Below are positions 34,132 to 42,153 of a DNA stretch of 64,000 nucleotides, one piece after another; positions within the stretch are counted from its first letter, which is position 1; each line of letters starts with the position of its first letter. The notes under the pieces are model-generated. The model saw only the letters and a list, made by a program, of their open reading frames with translations, did no database searches and was not told the origin of the DNA. Origin of the DNA: Sporosarcina sp. D27. GTDB lineage: Bacteria > Bacillota > Bacilli > Bacillales_A > Planococcaceae. Where the stretch lies: contig NZ_AZUC01000043.1 of the NCBI RefSeq assembly GCF_000586555.1, forward strand, positions 1 to 64,000. Direction: 5' to 3'. Position numbers and translations under genes: made by a program.

Positions 34132-35652
34132 ATGCGAATTGAGCGGTCATCGGAATGGAAAGAAGGATTTTTAGAACGTCTCGAGAATCGCAAAGAATGG
34201 GATAATTGGACGCTCTATCAAATGTGTTATGACATGGAACGAGCGAAAGTGATTCCGGAGTTTCACGGTCTCCAATCGCCAAAACATTTACCAAATCTCA
34301 CGCCGTATGCACACCAATTGGAGGCTGCTGAAACAGTTATTGAGCGGATGAATGGGAAAGCCATTTTAGCAGATGAAGTGGGACTTGGAAAAACGATTGA
34401 AGCAGGACTTGTATTAAAAGAGTATCTCATCCGAGGTCTTGTGAAAAAAGCGCTCATACTAGCTCCAGCATCCTTAACCAATCAATGGATTGCTGAGCTG
34501 AATCAGAAGTTCCATATTCCTGCGATTGCTTACAATAAAAAATACAATCTAGATCACTGCCCAATTGTTGTGACGAGTATCGACATGGCGAAAAGAAGTC
34601 CTCACAAAGAGATGATTTATCAGCAAGAGTTCGATTTGGTCATTATCGATGAAGCTCATAAACTCAAGAATCCTAAAACTAAAAACTATGAGTTTGTTCA
34701 GCAATTGAAGAAAAAGTTTTGCTTATTGTTAACGGCGACCCCGATTCAGAATGATGTGTTCGAATTGTTTAACTTGATCTCTCTGCTGAAGCCCGGTCAT
34801 TTAGGAAACTTAGAAACGTTCCAAAGTGTGTTTTCTGCGAGTAAGCATCATGTCGAAGAAGATGAGTTTTTGAAGGAATTGATCCAACAAGTGATGGTAC
34901 GGAACATTAGACACGAGACTGGAATTGAATGGACGAATCGTCTTGTACAAATTATGCCGCTAGACTTTACGGAACAAGAACGAGCTGTCTATTCAATGAT
35001 TTCGAAGTTACCAGTTTCAGATTCGTTTACGTTGCTTACCCTTCAGCGGGAAATGTGCAGTAGTCAGCTGGCTGCGGTGTTGACATTAGAGAAATTACAT
35101 CAGGCAACAATCCAACCGGAAGTTCGATTCCAGATTGAAGAGATATTGTTGAAGCTGACAGAGCTGGACATCCATTCTAAAGCAAAAAAAGCGTTGGAGC
35201 TCATCCAAAAAGTTAATGATAAAGTGATCATTTTTACAGAATATCGTGCAACGCAAGCCTATTTGCAAGCAGTTTTACATGCGAAAGGTATCACGAGTGT
35301 CCTGTTCAATGGGAAGTTCAGTAAAAACAAACGAGAGTGGATGAAGCAGTTATTCCAAGGCAATGCACAAGTGCTAATCGCAACTGAATCAGGAAGTGAA
35401 GGGATAAACCTGCAGTTTTGTCACCATGTTATTAACTATGACTTGCCATGGAATCCAATGAAGCTAGAGCAACGGATTGGACGTGTTCATAGACTTGGAC
35501 AAACGGAAGACGTGCATATATACAATTTAGCGGTTCAACAATCAGTAGAAGACAAAATGGTGGAATTACTTGAACGGAAGATTGGTGTGTTTGAAAAAGT
35601 GGTCGGGGAATTGGATCATATCTTAACAGATGGCAAAAGGTCTATTTCTTGA
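34132..35652 (+). CDS. yqhH: SNF2-family helicase/ATPase (YqhH-like)
   Basis: This 506-residue superfamily 2 protein has Walker A DEVGLGKT (81-88), the DEAH box (173-176) and motif III LLTATP. The C-terminal motifs GSEGINLQFCHHVINYDLPWNP and QRIGRVHRLGQ (motif VI) follow. It is a compact SNF2/RapA-like translocase without extra domains. It is followed 25 nt later by yqhG, and the same yqhH-yqhG neighbourhood occurs in Bacillus subtilis, although its gcvT operon is absent here. ATG 34132 follows AGGGG by 6 nt; the ORF extends to 34114 without an SD. Confidence 0.9.
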   Translation: MRIERSSEWKEGFLERLENRKEWDNWTLYQMCYDMERAKVIPEFHGLQSPKHLPNLTPYAHQLEAAETVIERMNGKAILADEVGLGKTIEAGLVLKEYLIRGLVKKALILAPASLTNQWIAELNQKFHIPAIAYNKKYNLDHCPIVVTSIDMAKRSPHKEMIYQQEFDLVIIDEAHKLKNPKTKNYEFVQQLKKKFCLLLTATPIQNDVFELFNLISLLKPGHLGNLETFQSVFSASKHHVEEDEFLKELIQQVMVRNIRHETGIEWTNRLVQIMPLDFTEQERAVYSMISKLPVSDSFTLLTLQREMCSSQLAAVLTLEKLHQATIQPEVRFQIEEILLKLTELDIHSKAKKALELIQKVNDKVIIFTEYRATQAYLQAVLHAKGITSVLFNGKFSKNKREWMKQLFQGNAQVLIATESGSEGINLQFCHHVINYDLPWNPMKLEQRIGRVHRLGQTEDVHIYNLAVQQSVEDKMVELLERKIGVFEKVVGELDHILTDGKRSIS

Positions 35653-35677
35653 GTAGTTTTGTGAATGGAGGTTATCT

Positions 35678-36472
35678 ATGCGCCAGCAAGAAATTCATCA
35701 GTACATCCAGCGGTTTTTCCATGAAAACAAATGTAGGGTACTTGACGAAAGCTATGATCATATGACGGTTCAGTTAACAATCGACATGGATAAGCGCATT
35801 ATGAATCGTCCGTATTACTGGAGTTATGTAGAAAGTGGAGGTGTAGAACCAAATCCGGCTAAGCTTACATTGATCACAAACCCGAGTCAGTTCTCAGCCT
35901 CGTTGGCAGGAGAGCGAATCCACTTTGGCTCACCGAGACTTCATCAGCTGTTTCAAGTGACGAAAGAACAAGGAGCCTTCGTTCAAATGTATGAGAAACC
36001 TGGTCAAAATCAGGCGACCCAAGTCACGTTAACGCCATGGCTAGGAGTGAATTATAAAATTACGTATTCCAGTGATCGGACTAAAGAAATGCTCTATTCG
36101 TTAGGGATGAATTTAATGAATGGTGCAGTCATTGATGGGTTTCAAGAGTCTGTCCGCAAACTAGATCTAGCGCCATCGGTTTCTGCGAATACGTACTACC
36201 TACCATATAATATACCTCCAATGCGCGCCTTAAATCGCCTTGAAGAGGTGATGGAAAACGTTGTGAATCAGGATGATCACACATGGGTGGATGAAGCGAA
36301 GCAACGACAAGTCAGAGATTTGCGGGTACTGGATTACTTCTACACGGGAGTGGAGGATGTGCCTGAGAGTTATGCAATGGAGAAAAAAGCGATTGAGGAA
36401 CAGTATGAAACGACAATCCGAATTGAAATTATTAATGGCGGATTGTTTTATTTGAAGACGGCGTTACTATAA
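35678..36472 (+). CDS. yqhG: YqhG family protein
   Basis: This 264-residue protein matches the YqhG family of Bacillales. It has the N-terminal helix QQEIHQYIQRFFHENKCRV, the block MNRPYYWSYVESGGVEPNP, and FGSPRLHQLFQ. The C-terminal region ends YETTIRIEIINGGLFYLKTALL. It has no signal peptide or known catalytic motif; the function is unknown. GGAGG precedes the ATG, and the gene follows yqhH with a 25-nt gap, so the two probably form an operon. Confidence 0.88.
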   Translation: MRQQEIHQYIQRFFHENKCRVLDESYDHMTVQLTIDMDKRIMNRPYYWSYVESGGVEPNPAKLTLITNPSQFSASLAGERIHFGSPRLHQLFQVTKEQGAFVQMYEKPGQNQATQVTLTPWLGVNYKITYSSDRTKEMLYSLGMNLMNGAVIDGFQESVRKLDLAPSVSANTYYLPYNIPPMRALNRLEEVMENVVNQDDHTWVDEAKQRQVRDLRVLDYFYTGVEDVPESYAMEKKAIEEQYETTIRIEIINGGLFYLKTALL

Positions 36473-36554
36473 TTTTTATAGATTTCAATAGAATGTAGAA
36501 TTTATTCTGAAAACACTGTATAATCATCCTTAACTAGTAAAGGGAGGGTTGACC

Positions 36555-36587
36555 ATGACGCTATTGTACTTGAATTCTTCTCTGTAA
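36555..36587 (+). CDS. Ten-residue leader peptide ORF
   Basis: ATG ACG CTA TTG TAC TTG AAT TCT TCT CTG TAA encodes MTLLYLNSSL. It is preceded by a strong AAAGGGAGGG (36539-36548) and a TATAAT box at 36519-36524, and its stop lies 25 nt before the methyltransferase start. The last codons form the left arm of a hairpin whose right arm contains the methyltransferase SD, so translating the leader should open it. This is the layout of translational attenuators of the erm/cat kind; the inducer is unknown. Confidence 0.6.
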   Translation: MTLLYLNSSL

Positions 36588-36606
36588 ACGAAAAAATACA
36601 GGAGGA
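36576..36606 (+). promoter_or_regulatory. Hairpin that can mask the methyltransferase ribosome binding site
   Basis: UCUUC-(U)-CUGUA (36576-36586) can pair with UACAGGAGGA (36597-36606) around a 10-nt A-rich loop, with one bulged U and one G-U pair. The right arm is the whole SD, six nt before the ATG at 36613. The left arm is codons 8-11 of the leader ORF. Confidence 0.5.
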
Positions 36607-36612
36607 ATCTAA

Positions 36613-37353
36613 ATGACACAATCATGGGTTGAACCCTTTTATCGAAAGCAATTTGAGTGGATGAATCAGGATATGGATATGAAAGATGCTTATAACGAGT
36701 TAGCTCAGGAAGTGAAAGAGCAAGTTGGGAACGCTTTTAGCGAGATGCTGGATATTGGTGCAGGTAGAGGAGATATGGCAAAAGCTTTGGCAGAACAAGA
36801 CATTGAGATGACGACACTGGAGCTTGTCCCCGAGCTGGTCGAATTTGCTAGAGAACGGTCCAATGGAATGGTGACAAGTTATTGCGGAGATTTCTATAAG
36901 TTTGAACTGCCTGAAGTTTTTGACGTTGTAAGCTACTTTGACGGGTTTGGAATTGGATCAGACGAGGATCAGCTTCGACTCTTGAATCGGATTCGAAAGT
37001 GGATGAAGGAGGATGGCTGTGCATTGATTGACATCTATCAGCCTAGGTACTGGCAGCAGGTGGATGGTCAGGAAATGACGGTACACGCAGCACGTCGTGT
37101 CTATCAGTATGATGAAGAAGAACATCGCATGCTCGACAGTTGGTGGCATGCCGATCATCCCGAGGAAAAAGTAACGCAGTCCCTACGCTGTTATTCTCTA
37201 GAGGAAATTAGTGAACTGTGTGAACAGGCTGGTTTGAGAATCGTCGGCATTTTTCCGGGCGGGGCGATGGATTTTGAAGAATGGCGGTATCATGATAAGG
37301 TGCCGTTACATGAGTGTTTGTCGTATCGGGTGAAGGTGAAAAAAATAGTATAA
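36613..37353 (+). CDS. Class I SAM-dependent methyltransferase
   Basis: This 246-residue soluble protein has a Rossmann methyltransferase fold: motif I MLDIGAGRGDMAKAL (about 46-60), the acidic end of beta2 TTLELVPE (about 69-76), and motif IV-like FDVVSYFDGFGIGSDED. It resembles ubiE/small-molecule methyltransferases rather than rRNA N6-methylases, as no NPPF/NxPY motif is seen. The substrate is unknown. A leader ORF and an SD-sequestering hairpin upstream suggest that its translation is regulated. Confidence 0.82.
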   Translation: MTQSWVEPFYRKQFEWMNQDMDMKDAYNELAQEVKEQVGNAFSEMLDIGAGRGDMAKALAEQDIEMTTLELVPELVEFARERSNGMVTSYCGDFYKFELPEVFDVVSYFDGFGIGSDEDQLRLLNRIRKWMKEDGCALIDIYQPRYWQQVDGQEMTVHAARRVYQYDEEEHRMLDSWWHADHPEEKVTQSLRCYSLEEISELCEQAGLRIVGIFPGGAMDFEEWRYHDKVPLHECLSYRVKVKKIV

Positions 37354-37362
37354 TCGGATGTC

Positions 37363-37392
37363 AAAAAGGGTGCCATGAAGGCACTCTTTTTT
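37363..37392 (+). terminator. Intrinsic terminator
   Basis: AAAGGGTGCC pairs with GGCACTCTTT and is followed by TTTTG. Confidence 0.85.
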
Positions 37393-37490
37393 GTTGGATG
37401 AAGAACTGATACCCATGAGGAATTTGAAACTTTCGAAAGAGACAATTCGTAAATGAAGTAAGAAACGTAAGAAAAGGGGTGAGAACGCTG

Positions 37491-37922
37491 TTGAAAAAAG
37501 GGATAGGGATTTTGCTCATAGCTTCCGGAATAATATTTGGAATTACTTGTACAGGTCTCCTTTTCACGGATGGGGTTTTCTACTTATTTCTTTTCATATT
37601 GCTCGCGTTTCCACTGTTCATGGCTGGACAATGGCTTCGAATCGATCATTCCTTAACTAAACAGATTATGGTGAAATTCACTGCGATTTTTGTTGGCATC
37701 CATCCTTTTATAGATGGAGATGGACGAACTTCTAGACTTTTGCTGAATTCAGAAGTAATGAAAGATGGATTTCCTCCTGTCATTATTAAGGTGGAAAATC
37801 GATTGGCCTATTATGAAGCGCTTGACAAAGCACATACGACAGAAGATTATAGCGATTTTATAGCATTAGTAGAACGTGAAGTAGAAGACTCTCTTGACTT
37901 ATATCTAAGTACAATTAGTTAA
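37491..37922 (+). CDS. Membrane helices fused to a C-terminal Fic-domain fragment
   Basis: This 143-residue ORF is a chimera. Residues 1-48 form two hydrophobic helices (GIGILLIASGIIFGITC and FYLFLFILLAFPLFMAG). From about residue 60 it reads as the C-terminal third of a Fic AMP-transferase: VGIHPFIDGDGRTSRLLLN contains the catalytic HxFxDGNGRxxR loop (71-82, with Asp for Asn), then PPVIIKVENRLAYYEALDKAHTTEDYSDFI. The N-terminal Fic helices and beta-hairpin flap are missing, so activity is doubtful. It is probably a deletion fusion of two genes. The start is TTG (or CTG 37488) after AAAGGGG. Confidence 0.75.
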   Translation: MKKGIGILLIASGIIFGITCTGLLFTDGVFYLFLFILLAFPLFMAGQWLRIDHSLTKQIMVKFTAIFVGIHPFIDGDGRTSRLLLNSEVMKDGFPPVIIKVENRLAYYEALDKAHTTEDYSDFIALVEREVEDSLDLYLSTIS

Positions 37923-37925
37923 AAC

Positions 37926-37948
37926 GCATCTCTATGAGGTGCTTTTTT
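37926..37948 (+). terminator. Intrinsic terminator
   Basis: GCATCTC-TAT-GAGGTGC followed by TTTTTT. Confidence 0.85.
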
Positions 37949-38010
37949 GCAACCAACAGTTGTGCTTCAATCCGGCCAAATCTTTCAATTTTTAGATAGG
38001 AGGTTAAAAG

Positions 38011-38250
38011 ATGACACTTCAATGGAAAAGAGAAAATATTATATTTGATAGCTTGTGTGAAGCAGATGTTTGGGCAGATTCACTAGGAAATGAAATGTAT
38101 GCAAGATTATATGATGGTTATGACACACCGGATTATAAAATAGCTTATTCCTTGGCTTTTAGACTTGCCGAGATGAAGGAATTCAGAGTCTTCACAAAAA
38201 GGACAATAGGTAATGATTATAGATATAAAGTTTGGTTGGTTCCTTCTTAG
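38011..38250 (+). CDS. Small protein of unknown function
   Basis: This 79-residue soluble protein (MTLQWKRENIIFDSLCEADVWADSLG) has no recognised motif and no membrane segment. TAGGAGG lies 7-8 nt before the ATG and a terminator follows, which supports it as a real gene. It lies in the AT-rich accessory stretch between the Fic fragment and the transglutaminase-like gene. Confidence 0.65.
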   Translation: MTLQWKRENIIFDSLCEADVWADSLGNEMYARLYDGYDTPDYKIAYSLAFRLAEMKEFRVFTKRTIGNDYRYKVWLVPS

Positions 38251-38276
38251 TACAGAACTAACTTTAAATTCAAACT

Positions 38277-38313
38277 AACGGGGGCAATTCTTGAAAAAGG
38301 ATTTGCCCCGTTA
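38277..38313 (+). terminator. Probable intrinsic terminator
   Basis: AACGGGG-CAA pairs with TTGCCCCGTT with one bulged G; the T run is poor. Confidence 0.5.
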
Positions 38314-38368
38314 AGCAAACGGGCCATTTAGAGGATTAAGTCTCTTTTAAAATAAAGAACTCTTCTTG

Positions 38369-38420
38369 AAAAAAAGGAGAAATCCTTATACTACTGTCTT
38401 CGACAATGGTTTCTCCTTTA
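38369..38420 (-). terminator. Intrinsic terminator of the transglutaminase-like gene
   Basis: On the minus strand AAAGGAGAAACCA pairs with GGATTTCTCCTTT and is followed by TTTTTC. Confidence 0.75.
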
Positions 38421-38441
38421 GTCCGCTTAGAAAAATTAATA

Positions 38442-39215
38442 TTAAATATAGGAGTTTTTTAAAACTTCTTGTCTTAACCTGCAATAAAGGTTTGTAAACT
38501 GTTTTATAGTATCTTGGTGTCTGTGGAGGTTATTTTGACTGTTGTAAGTGGATATACCTAAATTGGTAAGGTGTTTAACCAAAACCTTCCACTCTTCCCA
38601 CTCTGTTGATTGACTTAGTAACCCATTATAATACTTATCGAATTGTTCAACGAGATAAAAATCTGTTAACACCTTCGAAATAGTACTACTTGAATCTATA
38701 TCTAATGCAACGATACAAAAAGGTATTATCTGTTGAGAAGTTGGTATAGATTCTGAAGAAAAACTTAATCTCGTTTCTAACCAATGATTCATACCAAGTA
38801 CACCAAATGAGGTATCTATGGGAATCCATTCTTTAAGATTTTGGTTGTAATACTCAATCCATCTATGGTCATTATGGTTCCATCCAAAAATGGAATAGAA
38901 ATCCCCATGCTTTTCAATAAGATTTTTAGAAAAGTTTTGTCTTTCTGTACTTTCCGGATGGGAGTTTATTTCCAAAATCCAACGGGTTTTTATTCCTATA
39001 TGGTTTAAAACCTTTTCAACTACCTTTGCCTGTTCTGCACAGTTCCCAGCCTTACGTATTAAAATTTCTTCCACTGTTCTTTCCATATAGTCAGTTTCGA
39101 CCCATTCAAATTCATCATTTATCCAGGAAAATATTCGTTTTATTTTTTCATCTTCCTCTTTTGCACCAATTATTCTGGAATTTATTAGATTTGATATTGC
39201 TATGTTAAAATTCAT
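38442..39215 (-). CDS. Transglutaminase-like cysteine-fold protein
   Basis: The protein, 257 residues from ATG 39215, has the catalytic triad of the transglutaminase-like superfamily. Cys59 lies in RKAGNCAEQAKVVEKVLNHIG, His117 in WNHNDHRWIEYY and Asp134 in WIPIDTSFG. Family members are proteases, amidases or cross-linking enzymes. There is no signal peptide, so it should act in the cytoplasm. AAGGGGGG precedes the ATG, whereas the longer ORF start at 39260 has no SD. Base composition is visibly more AT-rich than the flanking core genes, suggesting acquisition. Confidence 0.78.
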   Translation of the reverse strand: MNFNIAISNLINSRIIGAKEEDEKIKRIFSWINDEFEWVETDYMERTVEEILIRKAGNCAEQAKVVEKVLNHIGIKTRWILEINSHPESTERQNFSKNLIEKHGDFYSIFGWNHNDHRWIEYYNQNLKEWIPIDTSFGVLGMNHWLETRLSFSSESIPTSQQIIPFCIVALDIDSSSTISKVLTDFYLVEQFDKYYNGLLSQSTEWEEWKVLVKHLTNLGISTYNSQNNLHRHQDTIKQFTNLYCRLRQEVLKNSYI

Positions 39216-39429
39216 ATAAAGCCCCCCTTCTTTTATTATATAGATATTAACATAATTCATTATTTTCTGGATATATTTGCGGTTAGAGCAAGATACTAGG
39301 CTGTGTTGAAGTCCTATTCGTAAATAATTGTAATACCAATCTCATTGTGCAATCGGGTGCGATTCTTGTATAAGAAATCTGCACCCTTTTCAGTAATCGT
39401 GCCATTTTCGAATAAAAGGAATGAATTAA

Positions 39430-40050
39430 ATGTGTATAAAAGAGACAGTAGAAATGTTGAATTATCAATTTCTTAATCGTTCTAATAAAAATCGAGCTTT
39501 AGTAGTGGGGGTGGATGGATTAGGAGGGGCAGGTAAAACTACCTTTTCACAGAACGTTGAGCAAGAATTAAGAGGGTCTAATTATAAGGTTACTACGTTT
39601 CATCTTGATGACCACATTGTTGAGAAGAACAAACGTTATCAAACTGGGCACGAAGAATGGTACGAATACTATTACTTGCAATGGGATATTGACGGAATAG
39701 TAACCAACTTACTAGAGCCCCTGAATAATTCACATCATATACTTTTACCGTTTTATGATAAATCTACTGATTCAATTTCCACGAAACGGATTGATGTATT
39801 AGCAAACAGCATTGTTCTTATTGAAGGTATATTTCTACAAAGGAAAGAATGGAAGAATTTCTTTGATTTTATTGCTTTTATAGATTGTCCTTTTGAACTA
39901 AGACAGAAAAGGGTATTAAATCGAGATTCTTACATTGGAGATTTCCAAGTAAGATTAAAAAAGTATACTGAAAGATACTGGCTAGGCGAAAAACATTACA
40001 TTAACACAGTTAATCCCGCGAGTATTGCAGATTTAGTAATAAACGTCTAA
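39430..40050 (+). CDS. P-loop kinase of the uridine kinase-like family
   Basis: This 206-residue protein has Walker A GLGGAGKTT (30-38) and a DDH motif (FHLDDHIVEKN) where uridine/panthothenate-type kinases have their substrate Asp. LIEGIFLQRKEWKNFFDFIAFIDCP is the typical Walker B and lid-proximal region, and RVLNRD follows. It is a cytosolic small-molecule kinase; substrate unknown. The ATG has only a weak AAAAGGA upstream. It lies in the AT-rich accessory stretch. Confidence 0.78.
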   Translation: MCIKETVEMLNYQFLNRSNKNRALVVGVDGLGGAGKTTFSQNVEQELRGSNYKVTTFHLDDHIVEKNKRYQTGHEEWYEYYYLQWDIDGIVTNLLEPLNNSHHILLPFYDKSTDSISTKRIDVLANSIVLIEGIFLQRKEWKNFFDFIAFIDCPFELRQKRVLNRDSYIGDFQVRLKKYTERYWLGEKHYINTVNPASIADLVINV

Positions 40051-40131
40051 TAAACTTTACAATCGACCGTTTGCCATAGATTTAAATTACAAACATATTT
40101 TATACTCTGCTGAAATCGGGGGCTTTTCTTG

Positions 40132-40395
40132 GTGCGAAACCTTCCTCATTTAAATGAAATGTGGTCACACAATTTCGCTAAAGATAGGAGTTAACGCAAA
40201 GGCTACCCCCCATTGTCGAGTAGCACGCTGCTTATTCAGGATAAGCGTGGTAGAAAGGTTCGGCTAATAGGAGTGAGAGCTTACCGTAACAGTTTGACTG
40301 ACGAAAGCCCATGCGATGGGGTGGGGTAAATCATGATGCTTGGGTTAAAAGTCTTAATTTAATGCGACGCTAGTGGCAGCACCTGAATAGAAGAA
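40132..40395 (+). ncRNA. Structured RNA-like segment, possibly the 5' part of a group II intron
   Basis: No ORF is present, yet this segment has many nested stems. GCGAAA / TTTCGC enclose TCATTTAAATGA and GTG-GTCA-CAC. GCTAC / GTAGC, CACGC-(T)-GCTTAT / ATAAGC-GTG, CAG-TTTGA-CTG and CCCAT-GCG-ATGGG follow. It opens with GTGCG, the 5' consensus of bacterial group II introns, and contains ACGAAAGCCCATG-like domain I blocks. I see no domain V hairpin and no reverse transcriptase, so it would be a truncated remnant. An independent ncRNA ending at the terminator at 40457-40507 is the alternative. Confidence 0.4.
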
Positions 40396-40456
40396 TTTTA
40401 AAGGAACGAATTAAGAAGGAACACGACTTTAAAGATAATATATTTTATAAAACCTA

Positions 40457-40507
40457 GGAGAACTGGGATTGCAACTACCGAATGCAATCTTAGTTCTCTT
40501 TTTTTGC
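40457..40507 (+). terminator. Strong intrinsic terminator
   Basis: AGAACT-GGATTGCA pairs with TGCAATC-AGTTCT (one mismatched pair) and is followed by CTTTTTTT. It ends a transcript from the left: the P-loop kinase, the structured RNA segment, or both. Confidence 0.85.
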
Positions 40508-40628
40508 CACAAGCTGTATAGGGCAGAATACTATATGATGTCTTCTTGGACAGAAGGACATATGGGGGGGAAGTGGAGTAGAGGTAAATGAATAAATTGA
40601 GCAATAAAGTGTAAAGTGATCTTTTCAT

Positions 40629-40666
40629 AAAAAAGAGAACCGGCCATGTAGTAGCAAGTTCTCTTT
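40629..40666 (-). terminator. Intrinsic terminator of the HxlR-type regulator gene
   Basis: AAAGAGAAC pairs with GTTCTCTTT; on the minus strand TTTTTT follows. Confidence 0.75.
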
Positions 40667-40673
40667 GTCAGTT

Positions 40674-41012
40674 TTAATCAAGATCGCAGGACCCGTCATC
40701 TTCTGACGATACCCAGACGTGTGACCAGTTTTCGATTTCTTTTAGTACAGGTTCCAAGGAGTGTCCTTTTTCGGTTAAGGAGTATTCAATGATCACTGGA
40801 GTTTCAGGGAATACTTCTCGTTTAACAACACCTTGGACTTCGAGATCCTTCAAACGATCCGACAAGACTTTTCCGCTAATTCCAACAGCTGACTGAATTT
40901 CACTAAACCGTTGTGTTCCTGATAATAGTTGATAAATTACCAACCCCGTCCATCTTTGACTAAGAAGTGAGATTGCTTTTTCGAATTTTGGACAAATCGT
41001 TGATTGTTTCAT
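40674..41012 (-). CDS. HxlR-family transcriptional regulator (YodB/CatR-like)
   Basis: This 112-residue winged-helix protein starts MKQSTICPKFEKAISLLSQRWTGLVIYQLLSGTQRFSEIQ, the usual HxlR-family beginning. A conserved Cys7 is at the position that senses quinones and diamide in YodB and CatR of Bacillus subtilis. GISGKVLSDRLKDLE is the recognition helix, and VIIEYSLTEKG the wing. It is divergent from catE and the FMN reductase gene, which it probably represses through the palindrome at 41110-41134. ATG 41012 follows AAAGAGGTG; the ORF extends to 41057 without an SD. Confidence 0.85.
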   Translation of the reverse strand: MKQSTICPKFEKAISLLSQRWTGLVIYQLLSGTQRFSEIQSAVGISGKVLSDRLKDLEVQGVVKREVFPETPVIIEYSLTEKGHSLEPVLKEIENWSHVWVSSEDDGSCDLD

Positions 41013-41081
41013 GGGATATACACCTCTTTCCATATAGTATACCATAGGAAACAGCATATTTACAAAATGAAATGAAAGTAC

Positions 41082-41134
41082 TTGACGATATAAGATTTAT
41101 TATATATAGTAAGTTACATAAGGTAAGTAACTTA
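41082..41134 (+). promoter_or_regulatory. catE promoter with overlapping palindromic operator
   Basis: TTGACG (41082-41087), a 17-bp spacer and TATAGT (41105-41110) form a good SigA promoter. TAAGTTAC-N9-GTAACTTA (41110-41134) begins at the end of the -10 and covers the start site, so a bound regulator would block transcription. Confidence 0.65.
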
Positions 41135-41207
41135 TAAAATGAACAGTGATGCATTGCTTGCAGTGACATTCAAATAGTTCTAAAACAACAAGGAGAGGAG
41201 GATTGTG

Positions 41208-42059
41208 ATGAGTTTCCATAAGAAACCTACGACATTTGTTGGTCATGTCCAAATTAAAGTAGAAAACCTGAAGCGGTCGGTATCCTTCTACCAAGACATC
41301 CTTGGTTTTGATATTCTAGAGCAAACGACTTCGTCGGTGAAGCTGACAACAGACGGGAAGACTAGCATATTGTCATTGGAGCAACCGGAAAATGTTGTAC
41401 CCAAGCAAGGTAAAACTACGGGGTTGTATCATTTTGCTATTTTATTACCGGAGAGAACCGATCTAGCAAATCTAGTGATTCATTTATCCAAACAAGGTAT
41501 TCCACTAGCATCTTCCGATCACCTTGTCAGTGAAGCGCTGTATCTCAATGACCTAGATGGAAACGGGATTGAAATCTATATCGACCGGTCTCCTGCAGAA
41601 TGGATTTGGCAAGAGGAAGAAGTAGCTATGACCGTAGACCCTCTTGATTTTGAAAATCTGCTGGCAATTTCAAGCTCTGACTCGGCATGGAGAGGAATGC
41701 CAAAGGGAACGGTGATGGGGCACATCCATTTACATGTTTCTGAATTGGTGAAGACCGAAGAGTTCTATGTGAAGGGTTTGGGACTTGATGTCGTCAACCG
41801 TTTCGGTAAGCAGGCATTGTTCCTCTCTTCAGGAAAGTACCATCACCATATAGGAGTCAACATTTGGAATGGGCAAGGAGCACCGCGACCGTCTCAAAAT
41901 AGTGTAGGTCTTCAATCATTTACACTCGTTTTGCCTGATGAAGATACGCGTATACAAGTCATTGAAAATATTAATCTGATTGGCGGAAATGTTATAGAAG
42001 AAGACCATCACTATGTCACATCCGATCCATCAGGAAATCGAATCCTTTTAGATGTATAA
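41208..42059 (+). CDS. catE: Catechol-2,3-dioxygenase-like VOC protein (CatE-like)
   Basis: This 283-residue protein has two tandem glyoxalase/VOC modules. The first begins FVGHVQIKVENLKRSVSFYQDILGF (11-35) and the second GHIHLHVSELVKTEEFYVKGLGL (about 170-192). Metal ligands fitting the extradiol dioxygenase pattern are His14 and His172 with later His/Glu residues (LYHFAILLP, IEIYID). CatE cleaves catechol and is induced by catechols and quinones. The divergent HxlR regulator and the downstream FMN reductase support this. ATG 41208 follows AGGAGAGGAGG. Confidence 0.82.
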   Translation: MSFHKKPTTFVGHVQIKVENLKRSVSFYQDILGFDILEQTTSSVKLTTDGKTSILSLEQPENVVPKQGKTTGLYHFAILLPERTDLANLVIHLSKQGIPLASSDHLVSEALYLNDLDGNGIEIYIDRSPAEWIWQEEEVAMTVDPLDFENLLAISSSDSAWRGMPKGTVMGHIHLHVSELVKTEEFYVKGLGLDVVNRFGKQALFLSSGKYHHHIGVNIWNGQGAPRPSQNSVGLQSFTLVLPDEDTRIQVIENINLIGGNVIEEDHHYVTSDPSGNRILLDV

Positions 42060-42153
42060 GTAGGTCGTCTTACAAAAGAACGAATAGGTTGGTGTCAGTT
42101 AAATGAGTTTTTTTACAAAAATTTTTACTAAACAATCCAAGGAGGAAGTCAAA

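Noticed and set aside
36613-37353. Erm-type rRNA methylase, given the leader peptide
   Set aside because: The protein lacks the N6-adenine methylase motif and its sequence resembles small-molecule methyltransferases.
42103-42153. N-terminal extension of the FMN reductase from ATG 42103
   Set aside because: The SD there is poor, while a perfect AAGGAGG stands 8 nt before ATG 42154.
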